This document shows positions 1-4,845 of a stretch of DNA of 6,099 nt, piece after piece. Made by a program: the position numbers and the translations under genes. Position 1 is the stretch's first letter, and the number at the start of each line of letters is the position of its first letter. The notes beneath the pieces are model-generated. The model did no database searches. It had not been told where the DNA came from and saw nothing but the letters and a program-made list of their open reading frames with translations. The DNA is taken from positions 1 to 6,099 of the forward strand of contig CANRMV010000068.1 in the NCBI GenBank assembly GCA_947631875.1. The letters run 5' to 3'. The DNA comes from an uncultured Clostridia bacterium. GTDB lineage: Bacteria; Bacillota; Clostridia; Christensenellales; UBA1242.

Positions 1-19
1 TCTGTGGCTTGCGGACGCA

Positions 20-47
20 GGACAAAACAAGCCATCAGCGCAAATTT
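20..47 (+). repeat. Direct repeat copy 1 (imperfect, 28 bases)
   Basis: Matches 179-206 at 24 of 28 positions by eye. It starts GGACAAAAC, has AGCGCA in its second half and ends ATTT. The copies differ by A/G, T/C, C/T and A/G substitutions, all transitions, which suggests an old duplication or two members of a repeat family. Confidence 0.6.
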
Positions 48-178
48 CAATTTCCTAAAACTTATTTCACTTCGAAGGTTTGCTTCGCGAGAGAGTCGCG
101 CAAAACTGCCAACGGAGTGCAGTTTTCGTTTGGCGCGAGGCCAAAAAATCAAGCGTCAATGCTATGCTTTTGTCCAAA

Positions 179-206
179 GGACAAAACGAGCCACTAGCGC
201 AGATTT
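179..206 (+). repeat. Direct repeat copy 2 (imperfect, 28 bases)
   Basis: Second copy of the 28-base repeat, ending three bases before the CCA end of tRNA-Glu. Its first eight bases are also the right arm of a perfect 8-bp inverted repeat (168-186). Confidence 0.6.
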
Positions 207-208
207 TT

Positions 209-283
209 TGGTAGTCCCAAGGGGAATCGAACCCCTGATTCCGCCGTGAGAGGGCGGCGTCTTAACCGCTTGACCATGGGACC
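209..283 (-). tRNA. tRNA-Glu, anticodon CUC, CCA encoded
   Basis: On the minus strand this folds as a complete 75-nt tRNA: acceptor GGTCCCA with TGGGACT, D-arm GTC...GAC, anticodon stem CCGCC/GGCGG with loop CTCTCAC (U33, anticodon CUC, reading GAG), T-stem AGGGG/CCCCT with loop TTCGATT, discriminator A and an encoded CCA. The layout matches the usual bacterial tRNA-Glu. The first acceptor pair is G-U rather than G-C. The CUC anticodon reads only GAG. A UUC isoacceptor normally reads both Glu codons, so one presumably exists elsewhere. The gene appears to be transcribed alone. Confidence 0.97.
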
Positions 284-293
284 ATGCTTTGTA

Positions 294-322
294 ATGATAG
301 CACTTTTTTTCAAAAAAAGCAA
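294..322 (-). promoter_or_regulatory. Promoter of tRNA-Glu
   Basis: Minus strand: TTGCTT (317-322), 17-base spacer, TATCAT (294-299) preceded by TGC, an extended -10. It predicts a transcript start about 4 bases upstream of the mature tRNA 5' end at 283. The spacer contains an A7/T7 palindrome (303-319). Confidence 0.7.
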
Positions 323-406
323 TGATTTTCACAATTTAATTTGGAAATATTTGCATTTCCTGCTTTTTAATGCAATTTCAGCCGTTAAATTGGTCAATTT
401 TTTATC

Positions 407-450
407 AAAAATAAAAAACACCGACAAAAAAATCAGTGTTCTTTATTTTT
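407..450 (-). terminator. Intrinsic terminator of the HU gene
   Basis: Inverted repeat with core arms 417-424 and 433-440 (one mismatch), extended by A/T pairing of 407-415 with 442-450. In the minus direction the stem is followed by a T-rich tract. It lies 38 bases beyond the hup stop and would end HU messages and any lepB read-through. Its A/T arms make it look usable from both sides, but no plus-strand gene enters it. Confidence 0.8.
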
Positions 451-487
451 CTATTTTTTAGAATGTTAAAGCACTCTTCAAATTGGA

Positions 488-763
488 TTAAGCATTAAAA
501 ATTGCTTTGAAGCTTTTACCAAATTTGAATTTTGGCACTTTGCAAGCAGCAACCTTAACAGTTTTCTTTGTGAGTGGGTTGATTTTTGTTGTTGCTTTTT
601 TGCTTGCAAGTTCAAAAGAACCAAATCCTGGTATTTGAATTTTGTCGCCTGTTTTCAAAACTGCAACGATTGTGTCAATCATAGCATCGAAAACAACGCC
701 TGTGTCCTTTTGTGTGCAATTTGCTCTTTCAGCCACTGCTTTAATGAATTCACCTTTGTTCAT
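488..763 (-). CDS. hup: HU family nucleoid DNA-binding protein
   Basis: 91 residues, the usual HU length. HU dimers bend and wrap DNA with little sequence preference and compact the nucleoid. Residues 1-45 form the helical dimerisation part. GFGSFE (46-51) is the family signature at the start of the beta-arm. N62-P63 sits where the conserved arm-tip proline intercalates into DNA, and KVPKFKFGKSFK (75-86) is the typical C-terminal basic segment. The ATG at 763 has an AGGAG site at 770-774. The gene has its own extended -10 promoter (808-836) and a terminator (407-450), so it can be expressed alone, although lepB lies only 84 bases upstream with no terminator between. Two cysteines (C16, C74) are slightly unusual for HU. 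IHF is less likely because the body follows the HU consensus. Confidence 0.96.
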   Translation of the reverse strand: MNKGEFIKAVAERANCTQKDTGVVFDAMIDTIVAVLKTGDKIQIPGFGSFELASKKATTKINPLTKKTVKVAACKVPKFKFGKSFKAIFNA

Positions 764-807
764 AAATTTCTCCTTTTTCTTTTTATTGCATAATTCATGC
801 TATTTTC

Positions 808-836
808 ATATTAGCACAAATTTATTTATTTTCCAA
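808..836 (-). promoter_or_regulatory. Promoter of hup
   Basis: Minus strand: TTGGAA (831-836), 17-base spacer, TAATAT (808-813) preceded by TGC, giving an extended -10. The predicted start near 801 leaves a leader of about 37 bases containing the AGGAG site. It lies entirely in the short gap between the lepB stop and hup. Confidence 0.75.
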
Positions 837-847
837 ACGATTTTACG

Positions 848-1765
848 CTATTTTGCAAAAAATTTCTCAACTTGACTGAAATAAAATTTAATTACCTCCC
901 AAAGTCGATTGGCAAAATTGTAATTTTTAACAACAACATCCCCTCTTCCCACAATTTTGGATGCATCTTCAAAATCGGCAGCCATCATGCTGTCCTCGCT
1001 GTTGATGCGATTGTCTCCCAAATAGAAAAATTTGCCTTTTGGAACTTCCACAAAAACAAGTCCATCCTCCGCAATGAAAATGTCTTCACGAGAAAATGTT
1101 CCTGCGCCAATCTTTTCAATGTCGCTGCTGTTTAACTTTAAATAATTCTTAACAAAATTTTTCGTATATGAATAGTCTCCAATTTTAATAAAGTCAAGTC
1201 CGTTATTGTTTATTTCTTTTAAATGGCTTGACCAAAGGTCGCTTTTTGCATCAATCTCTTTTCCAATCTCTCTTCCGCTTATTCGATAACCATTTTCAGA
1301 GCCGTCTTCAAGCAGCATTGCGCCTTCATAAGTTGTTGGGTCTTCTTTATTTGGAATTCTATAAAAATGCACAACTCCCGTTTTGTCAAACGCAATCGTC
1401 ATCAAATCACCTTCGCCCGCCATGTATCTTTTAACCACATTTCTATCTTCCTGAATAACAATTATGTCAAACGCTTTTGGCTTTGTGCTTTTGTCAATAT
1501 ACACTGCATCAAAACACTTGTCTTGCGTGCCTGATGCGGTCTCGTCACCAATTTGAACATTGAAGGTTGGCATCATGGAAGGGCCGTGAACCTCATAAAA
1601 ACCATGCGTAGTTACAAAAACGGTGTACCAAGTGAAAAATATTGCAAAGAAAATCAAAAGGATGTAAAGGGTGATGTGCGTTGTAAGATACAGGGCAAGG
1701 CTTTTTCCTTCCCTCTTTTTCTTTTTTTCATTTAGTTGAATAAAATCACCACTAAATTCGCTCAT
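848..1765 (-). CDS. lepB: Signal peptidase I
   Basis: Removes signal peptides from exported preproteins at the outer face of the membrane. With the ATG at 1765 it has 305 residues. A short Lys-rich cytoplasmic N-terminus is followed by one membrane segment (about 29-51). Box B GPSMMPT carries the nucleophile S63, box D VVKRY the general base K112, and box E GDNRINSEDS spans 250-259. About 137 residues separate K112 from box E, longer than in compact Bacillus Sip enzymes and closer to the E. coli enzyme. The start is chosen because AAGGAG (1771-1776) lies five bases upstream; the frame opens nine codons earlier at 1792, but without a ribosome site. It overlaps the end of queH by 14 bp, so it is probably cotranscribed and translationally coupled. 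No terminator is seen after it. Confidence 0.96.
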   Translation of the reverse strand: MSEFSGDFIQLNEKKKKREGKSLALYLTTHITLYILLIFFAIFFTWYTVFVTTHGFYEVHGPSMMPTFNVQIGDETASGTQDKCFDAVYIDKSTKPKAFDIIVIQEDRNVVKRYMAGEGDLMTIAFDKTGVVHFYRIPNKEDPTTYEGAMLLEDGSENGYRISGREIGKEIDAKSDLWSSHLKEINNNGLDFIKIGDYSYTKNFVKNYLKLNSSDIEKIGAGTFSREDIFIAEDGLVFVEVPKGKFFYLGDNRINSEDSMMAADFEDASKIVGRGDVVVKNYNFANRLWEVIKFYFSQVEKFFAK

Positions 1766-2300
1766 CTTCTCTCCTTGCAAAATGACAGCCACAATAGTTT
1801 TGCCTATATAATTCCAACTCCTTTGAAAGTTGAATGCTTCTCAAATATCCATCTTTTTTCTTGAAATTTTCGCTTAAAAAGTCGATTTTTTTGATATTTT
1901 TGATGTTTTCGCCAATTTGATTGATTAAAATTGTGTTTTTGTGAGGGCTGACAGACAAAGTTGTTGCAAACAAATCAAACCCATTTTCCTTTGCATATTC
2001 CGCAGTTTTGTTAAGGCGAAATTCAAAACATTTACTGCATCTTGCTCCGCCTTCCTTTTCTTTTTCCAAACCTTTCACAAACAAAAGCCAAGCATCATTT
2101 TCGTAGTCACCTTCAACAAAAGGTATTCCAAAATGCTGGCAAACTTTTTGTTCCTCCGCCTTCCTTTTTTCATATTCCTCTTTTGGCTCTATGTTTGGAT
2201 TGTAATAAAAAAGCGTGAGGTCATAGTCATCTTTCAACCTCTCAATCACCACAGTTGAACAAGGTCCACAGCACGAATGCAGCAACAGTTTCTTTTTCAC
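1752..2300 (-). CDS. queH: Epoxyqueuosine reductase QueH
   Basis: Catalyses the last step of queuosine synthesis, reduction of epoxyqueuosine to queuosine in the wobble position of GUN-anticodon tRNAs. It is the non-cobalamin alternative to QueG. The 182 residues carry the family signatures: HSCCGPCS at 8-15 with the adjacent cysteines C10-C11 and C14, RCSKC at 87-91, TTLSVSPHKN at 112-121 and YRQNYCGC at 165-172. The cysteines are known to hold an iron-sulfur/iron centre in this family. The start is GTG at 2300: an upstream ATG runs straight into TGA, and LLLHSCCGPC begins near residue 5, as usual for the family, so no later start fits. There is no convincing Shine-Dalgarno. A consensus promoter (2307-2335) would start the message at the GTG itself. 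It lies between the arsR-like gene (40-bp gap) and lepB (14-bp overlap). Confidence 0.95.
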   Translation of the reverse strand: MKKKLLLHSCCGPCSTVVIERLKDDYDLTLFYYNPNIEPKEEYEKRKAEEQKVCQHFGIPFVEGDYENDAWLLFVKGLEKEKEGGARCSKCFEFRLNKTAEYAKENGFDLFATTLSVSPHKNTILINQIGENIKNIKKIDFLSENFKKKDGYLRSIQLSKELELYRQNYCGCHFARREDERI

Positions 2301-2306
2301 ATCCCA

Positions 2307-2335
2307 ATTTTACTTAAAACATTTTGTTTTGTCAA
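2307..2335 (-). promoter_or_regulatory. Promoter of queH, probably giving a leaderless message
   Basis: Minus strand: TTGACA (2330-2335), 17-base spacer, TAAAAT (2307-2312). Only six bases separate the -10 from the GTG start codon, so the expected first transcribed base is at or next to the G of GTG. The -35 lies a few bases past the arsR-like stop, so queH-lepB can be transcribed independently of the regulator. Confidence 0.7.
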
Positions 2336-2340
2336 TCTAT

Positions 2341-2676
2341 TCACGACAAAATTTTCACAGCATAAAGCATAACCTCATTTATTTGCGGATTTTTAAGCCG
2401 ATAAGTTAAAATTTTTCCTTCCCTTTTAAACTCCACCATGTTTTGGTCTTTGAGTGTTCGAAGTTGATGCGAAATTGTTGTTTGATTTATCCCAAGAATT
2501 TTTGAAAGGTCGTTCACGCACAAATCTTTTATTGAAAGTGCCGACAAAATTTTTATTCTGGTTTGGTCAGAATAGTTTTGAAAGTAGGCAGCAAGTTTAT
2601 TCACGCTTTCGTCATCCGGAATTAAATCCTGCACTTCAAACTTGCAACTTTGGGAAATTTTTAACAATTTATTCAT
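2341..2676 (-). CDS. ArsR/SmtB family winged-helix regulator
   Basis: 111 residues, normal for this family of small dimeric repressors that release DNA on binding metal or another effector. DQTRIKILSAL (37-47) is the typical first helix. DLCVNDLSKILGINQTTISHQLRTLKDQNMV spans 51-81 and holds the helix-turn-helix with its TTISHQLR recognition helix, followed by the beta-wing (82-94). At the usual alpha-3 metal site the family motif is ELCVCDL. Here C53 is kept but the second cysteine is N55. C11 near the N-terminus could be a second ligand, as in CadC-like proteins. The C-terminal helix lacks the His/Asp ligands of SmtB. The effector is therefore unclear: a thiol, a soft metal with few ligands, or none. 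The ATG at 2676 has a GAGGA site at 2681-2685. No metal transporter or resistance gene is adjacent. Autoregulation or control of the divergent small gene is possible. Confidence 0.9.
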   Translation of the reverse strand: MNKLLKISQSCKFEVQDLIPDDESVNKLAAYFQNYSDQTRIKILSALSIKDLCVNDLSKILGINQTTISHQLRTLKDQNMVEFKREGKILTYRLKNPQINEVMLYAVKILS

Positions 2677-2711
2677 AAAATCCTCACTTTTTGCACCCTT
2701 TTTAATTTGTT

Positions 2712-2741
2712 ATCATATGTAAAATTGTAACTTCTCTACAA
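2712..2741 (-). promoter_or_regulatory. Likely promoter of the arsR-like gene
   Basis: Minus strand: TTGTAG (2736-2741), 18-base spacer, TATGAT (2712-2717). The predicted start near 2705 leaves a leader of about 29 bases with the GAGGA ribosome site. No clear 12-2-12 ArsR-type operator palindrome is visible over it. Confidence 0.5.
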
Positions 2742-2748
2742 CAACTAT

Positions 2749-2776
2749 TTTGACTTACAAAAGAAAAAAAGTCAAA
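2749..2776. repeat. TTTGACT/AGTCAAA inverted repeat between divergent genes
   Basis: Perfect 7-bp arms 2749-2755 and 2770-2776 around an A-rich 14-base spacer. A third TTGACT copy lies at 2795-2800. It sits between the arsR-like promoter and the small plus-strand gene, so it could be a regulator binding site. The spacer and short arms make a chance match in AT-rich DNA possible. Confidence 0.35.
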
Positions 2777-2789
2777 GGGTTGAGCGCCC

Positions 2790-2814
2790 TATAATTGACT
2801 AAAAATGTTATATT
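2790..2814 (+). promoter_or_regulatory. Candidate -10 elements of the small plus-strand gene
   Basis: Two -10-like hexamers precede the gene: TATAAT at 2790-2795 (predicted leader about 34 bases) and TATATT at 2809-2814 with an extended TG (2806-2807), whose leader would be very short. Neither has a good -35 at 16-18 bases. Activator dependence or an alternative sigma factor is possible. Which element is used cannot be decided from sequence. Confidence 0.35.
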
Positions 2815-2835
2815 TTGTCAAAAGGGGGATTTTTT

Positions 2836-3012
2836 ATGTCAAACGAATTTTTGTGGGTGTTTTTGCTTTCTGTTTTAAGCAGCAACAATGACACAAATCT
2901 TGCAACCAACACAAACATATTGCTGTTGCTTTTGCTGGGTCTTGCAAACAACAACAATAACAACAACTTCCCAAGCACACAAGGTTGCGGCTGTTTTAGA
3001 AATTTCACATAA
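2836..3012 (+). CDS. Small Asn- and Leu-rich hydrophobic protein, unknown
   Basis: I do not recognise this 58-residue protein. It starts MSNEFLWVFLLSVL, a hydrophobic stretch at 5-14. A polar Asn/Thr/Ser linker (15-27) follows, then a second hydrophobic stretch I28-A37 with six consecutive Leu, a run of seven Asn (38-44), and a tail with G50-C51-G52-C53-F. The ATG at 2836 has an AGGGGGA site seven bases upstream, and an intrinsic terminator (3035-3058) follows 22 bases after the TAA, so it looks like a complete one-gene unit. The Leu run uses TTG, CTG, TTG, CTT, TTG, CTG and the Asn run mixes AAC with one AAT. This argues for selection on the peptide rather than simple DNA repeat slippage. 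It may be membrane-associated or exported. A spore, coat or peptide-toxin role is conceivable but unsupported. The frame could be opened earlier at a TTG (2815), which lacks a ribosome site. Confidence 0.7.
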   Translation: MSNEFLWVFLLSVLSSNNDTNLATNTNILLLLLLGLANNNNNNNFPSTQGCGCFRNFT

Positions 3013-3034
3013 TAAAAACAATGAAATGACAAAG

Positions 3035-3058
3035 AAAAAAGGCGATTTGCCTTTTTTT
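3035..3058 (+). terminator. Bidirectional intrinsic terminator between convergent genes
   Basis: AAAAAAGGC (3035-3043), five-base loop, GCCTTTTTT (3049-3057), with a T-run to 3058. In the plus direction it ends the small Asn-rich gene. In the minus direction the A-run becomes the T-tract, and it lies directly after the stop of the 187-residue gene at 3060. Confidence 0.85.
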
Positions 3059-3059
3059 G

Positions 3060-3623
3060 TTATAACATATATTTGCTGTTTTGATATTGCACATTTTCTC
3101 TTGCCAGCGACATAACAGAATTCATCAAAGTTTCACTATTTGTTTCAGCACGACTAACAAAATTTTCGGCTAAGACATTGCCTATAAAAGGACGTGATTT
3201 CTCAACTTCTTTTTGATAATAATTAAATTGAACAGGTGTCATTTCAACCTCTTGCATTTTCAATCTGGCACCACAAATTTGAGACTCCCTCAAAATGTGA
3301 CTAGACACCATAGATATCTCTTTAACCGTTCCACAAAATCCACCTCGCCCGTCTTGAACAAGTGTGTATATGATTGGAGAAGAATTTTTTCCAACAGAAG
3401 CCATAACAAACGAAATGCCTTTGTTAGGCTCAAAATGACCAACAAAATAAAAATTGTGTTCAAGGTTTTGTAAGCCAATAACTTCATCCTTAATAAGTCC
3501 ATAGCAATGGCCGTTATCCTCACAGAACATAACCCCAGAAAACTTTCCCATTCTCTTATTGCCTTTGGTTAAATAATTGGAATAGGTGTGCCAAATGGCT
3601 TCAATGTTATATGTTTTTGTCAT
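3060..3623 (-). CDS. Hypothetical protein, 187 residues
   Basis: Not recognised. Residues about 25-100 alternate short hydrophobic and polar stretches (GKFSGVMF, FYFVGHFE, ISFVMASVG, PIIYTLVQDG), suggesting a beta-sheet domain. Residues about 128-182 look helical and amphipathic. Cysteines occur at 34, 40, 97 and 117. No signal peptide or membrane segment is seen, so it is probably cytoplasmic. The ATG at 3623 is chosen because GGAGG (3629-3633) lies just upstream and a perfect promoter lies at 3646-3674. The frame can be extended to 3674, but that would start inside the -35 box. It is a single-gene unit closed by the bidirectional terminator at 3035-3058. The neighbours (prfA upstream, a convergent small gene) give no functional clue. 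Confidence 0.8.
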   Translation of the reverse strand: MTKTYNIEAIWHTYSNYLTKGNKRMGKFSGVMFCEDNGHCYGLIKDEVIGLQNLEHNFYFVGHFEPNKGISFVMASVGKNSSPIIYTLVQDGRGGFCGTVKEISMVSSHILRESQICGARLKMQEVEMTPVQFNYYQKEVEKSRPFIGNVLAENFVSRAETNSETLMNSVMSLARENVQYQNSKYML

Positions 3624-3645
3624 AAGTGCCTCCAAAATCTTGATT

Positions 3646-3674
3646 ATTATAACCTTAAAAAATCCATTTGTCAA
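3646..3674 (-). promoter_or_regulatory. Perfect consensus promoter of the 187-residue gene
   Basis: Minus strand: TTGACA (3669-3674), 17-base spacer, TATAAT (3646-3651), an exact sigma-A consensus. The predicted start near 3639 gives a leader of about 16 bases that carries GGAGG. Strong, housekeeping-type expression is expected unless a repressor covers it. Confidence 0.88.
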
Positions 3675-3730
3675 TATGGAATTTTGCCCAAAACTTCAAA
3701 ATTAATGAAAAAATATTAAAATTGGCAAAA

Positions 3731-3756
3731 AAATAAAAAACGCACATTTTAGTGCG
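3731..3756 (-). terminator. Intrinsic terminator after prfA
   Basis: CGCAC (3741-3745) and GTGCG (3752-3756) form a five-pair GC-rich stem with a six-base loop. In the minus direction a T-rich tract from 3740 down to 3727 follows. The stem begins three bases past the prfA stop. Confidence 0.85.
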
Positions 3757-3759
3757 CTT

Positions 3760-4845
3760 TTAGGCTTGTTGCAAAAGTTCGGTGCGTTCTTTTAATATGT
3801 TTGCATCAATGAATTCATCAATGTTTCCATTCAAAACTCCGTTCAGGTCATAGGAAGTGAGGTTCACGCGGTGGTCAGTCACTCTGCCCTGAGGATAGTT
3901 GTAGGTGCGGATGCGTTCGTTTCGATTTCCTCGCCCAACTTGGCTTTTTCTGTTGGCATCATATTCGCTCATTTTTTGTTCTTGATAATAGTCATAAAGT
4001 TTTGACCTCAAAATGTTGAAAGCCTTTTCCTTGTTTTTAAGTTGTGACCTCTCATCTTGGCAAGTCACAACAATGTTAAGAGGAAGATAAGTGATGCGAA
4101 TTGCGGTTTCAACTTTATTTACATTTTGTCCGCCGGCTCCTCCCGAATGATATGTATCAATGCGGAGGTCCTTATCCAAAATTTCGAAATCAACATCTTC
4201 AACTTCTGGCAAAACAGCAACAGTTGCAGTGGAGGTGTGAATGCGCCCCTGACTTTCTGTTTCAGGAACTCTTTGCACGCGGTGAACGCCGCTCTCATAT
4301 TTTAGGCGAGAATATGCACCCTTGCCCTTAACCATGATTGTTGCATCTTTGATGCCGCCAATTTCCGTTTCGTTTGTGTCGATATATTCCACTTTCCAGC
4401 GGTTTTTTTCTGCATAATGCGAATACATTCTGCAAAGTTCCAGTGCAAAAAGAGCGCTCTCTTCGCCGCCCGCCGCCGATCTTATCTCAATAATGGCGTT
4501 GCTATCATCATTCTCATCCTTTGGCAAAAGCAAAATTTTGATATTTTCAACTTCGTTTTCAATTTTTTGTTTCAAATCATCAATTTCGCTTTTAAAAAGA
4601 GAAATCATCTCTTGATCTTTCTCTTTTTGCAAATCTTTTTCACAACTATCCAAATTTTCAACCAATTTTTTTAGCGCTTCATGAGAAGAAGCCAAATCTT
4701 CAAGCGAATTCCTTTCTTTGACAAGTTTTTTCCATTCGCGATTGTCAGCGATAATCTCTGGACGCATGATAAGTTCGGTTAGTTCGTCATATCTAACCTT
4801 AGATTTTTCCGTTTTTTTCAAAAGTTCTCTACCTAATTCTTCCAT
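3760..4845 (-). CDS. prfA: Peptide chain release factor 1
   Basis: Reads UAA and UAG in the ribosomal A site and triggers peptide release. 361 residues from the ATG at 4845, normal for bacterial RF1. The N-terminal coiled helical domain spans about 1-105. The recognition tripeptide is the RF1-type P-x-T (PET, about 194-196, in HRVQRVPETESQGRIHTS), not the SPF of RF2. The catalytic GGQ is at 238-240 in YHSGGAGGQNVNKVET; its glutamine is the residue PrmC methylates. The C-terminal RNERIRTYNYPQGRVTDHR is also typical. A TTG 15 bases upstream (4860) keeps the frame open, but the ATG with a weak GAGTGG site is the better start. It overlaps the prmC end by 17 bp, pointing to cotranscription and coupled translation of enzyme and substrate. 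Confidence 0.98.
   Translation of the reverse strand: MEELGRELLKKTEKSKVRYDELTELIMRPEIIADNREWKKLVKERNSLEDLASSHEALKKLVENLDSCEKDLQKEKDQEMISLFKSEIDDLKQKIENEVENIKILLLPKDENDDSNAIIEIRSAAGGEESALFALELCRMYSHYAEKNRWKVEYIDTNETEIGGIKDATIMVKGKGAYSRLKYESGVHRVQRVPETESQGRIHTSTATVAVLPEVEDVDFEILDKDLRIDTYHSGGAGGQNVNKVETAIRITYLPLNIVVTCQDERSQLKNKEKAFNILRSKLYDYYQEQKMSEYDANRKSQVGRGNRNERIRTYNYPQGRVTDHRVNLTSYDLNGVLNGNIDEFIDANILKERTELLQQA

Larger units (their letters stand above)
5..206. repeat. Hairpin-rich non-coding stretch beside tRNA-Glu
   Basis: No credible gene is seen here. The stretch is visibly richer in G+C than the flanking intergenic DNA and contains five perfect inverted repeats in close succession: TGGCTTG 5-11 with 28-34; CGCGA 86-90 with TCGCG 96-100; AAAACTGC 102-109 with 119-126; TTTGGC 129-134 with GCCAAA 140-145; TTTTGTCC 168-175 with GGACAAAA 179-186. 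A palindrome CTTCGAAG lies at 70-77. A 28-base imperfect direct repeat (20-47 and 179-206) brackets most of it. None of the hairpins is followed by a clear T-run on the minus strand, so a simple tRNA terminator does not explain the structure. The pattern resembles dispersed palindromic intergenic repeats or a decayed non-autonomous element. Other genomic copies cannot be seen from this window. Confidence 0.55.

Noticed and set aside
5..206. CRISPR array
   Set aside because: Only two imperfect direct repeats about 130 bases apart and no regular spacer units.
4..249. Plus-strand 81-codon open frame at the left end
   Set aside because: It runs through the hairpin-rich stretch and the antisense of tRNA-Glu. 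Its ending (VVPRGIEPLIPP) is the familiar false peptide from translating a tRNA's complement, and no ribosome site precedes it.
303..319. A7/T7 palindrome as a terminator
   Set aside because: No GC pairs in the stem and a one-base centre; it lies within the spacer of the tRNA promoter.
351..375. TTGCATT/AATGCAA inverted repeat as a terminator or operator
   Set aside because: AT-rich 7-bp arms with an 11-base loop, no T-run and no gene for it to serve. Chance is likely in this composition.
246..461. Plus-strand 71-codon open frame before hup
   Set aside because: Starts within the tRNA, covers the tRNA promoter and the hup terminator, and lacks a ribosome site and protein-like composition.
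1766..1792. Longer start for lepB
   Set aside because: No ribosome site, and it would place the AAGGAG for the ATG at 1765 inside the coding region.
2301..2340. preQ1 riboswitch upstream of queH
   Set aside because: The 40-base gap is filled by promoter boxes, and a transcript from that promoter would have no leader to fold.
2808..3032. Minus-strand 74-codon open frame opposite the small Asn-rich gene
   Set aside because: No Shine-Dalgarno, and it is mirrored by a better-supported plus-strand gene with ribosome site and terminator.
3624..3674. Longer start for the 187-residue protein
   Set aside because: The extension overlaps a perfect TTGACA-17-TATAAT promoter and would begin within its -35 box. 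The GGAGG site points to 3623.
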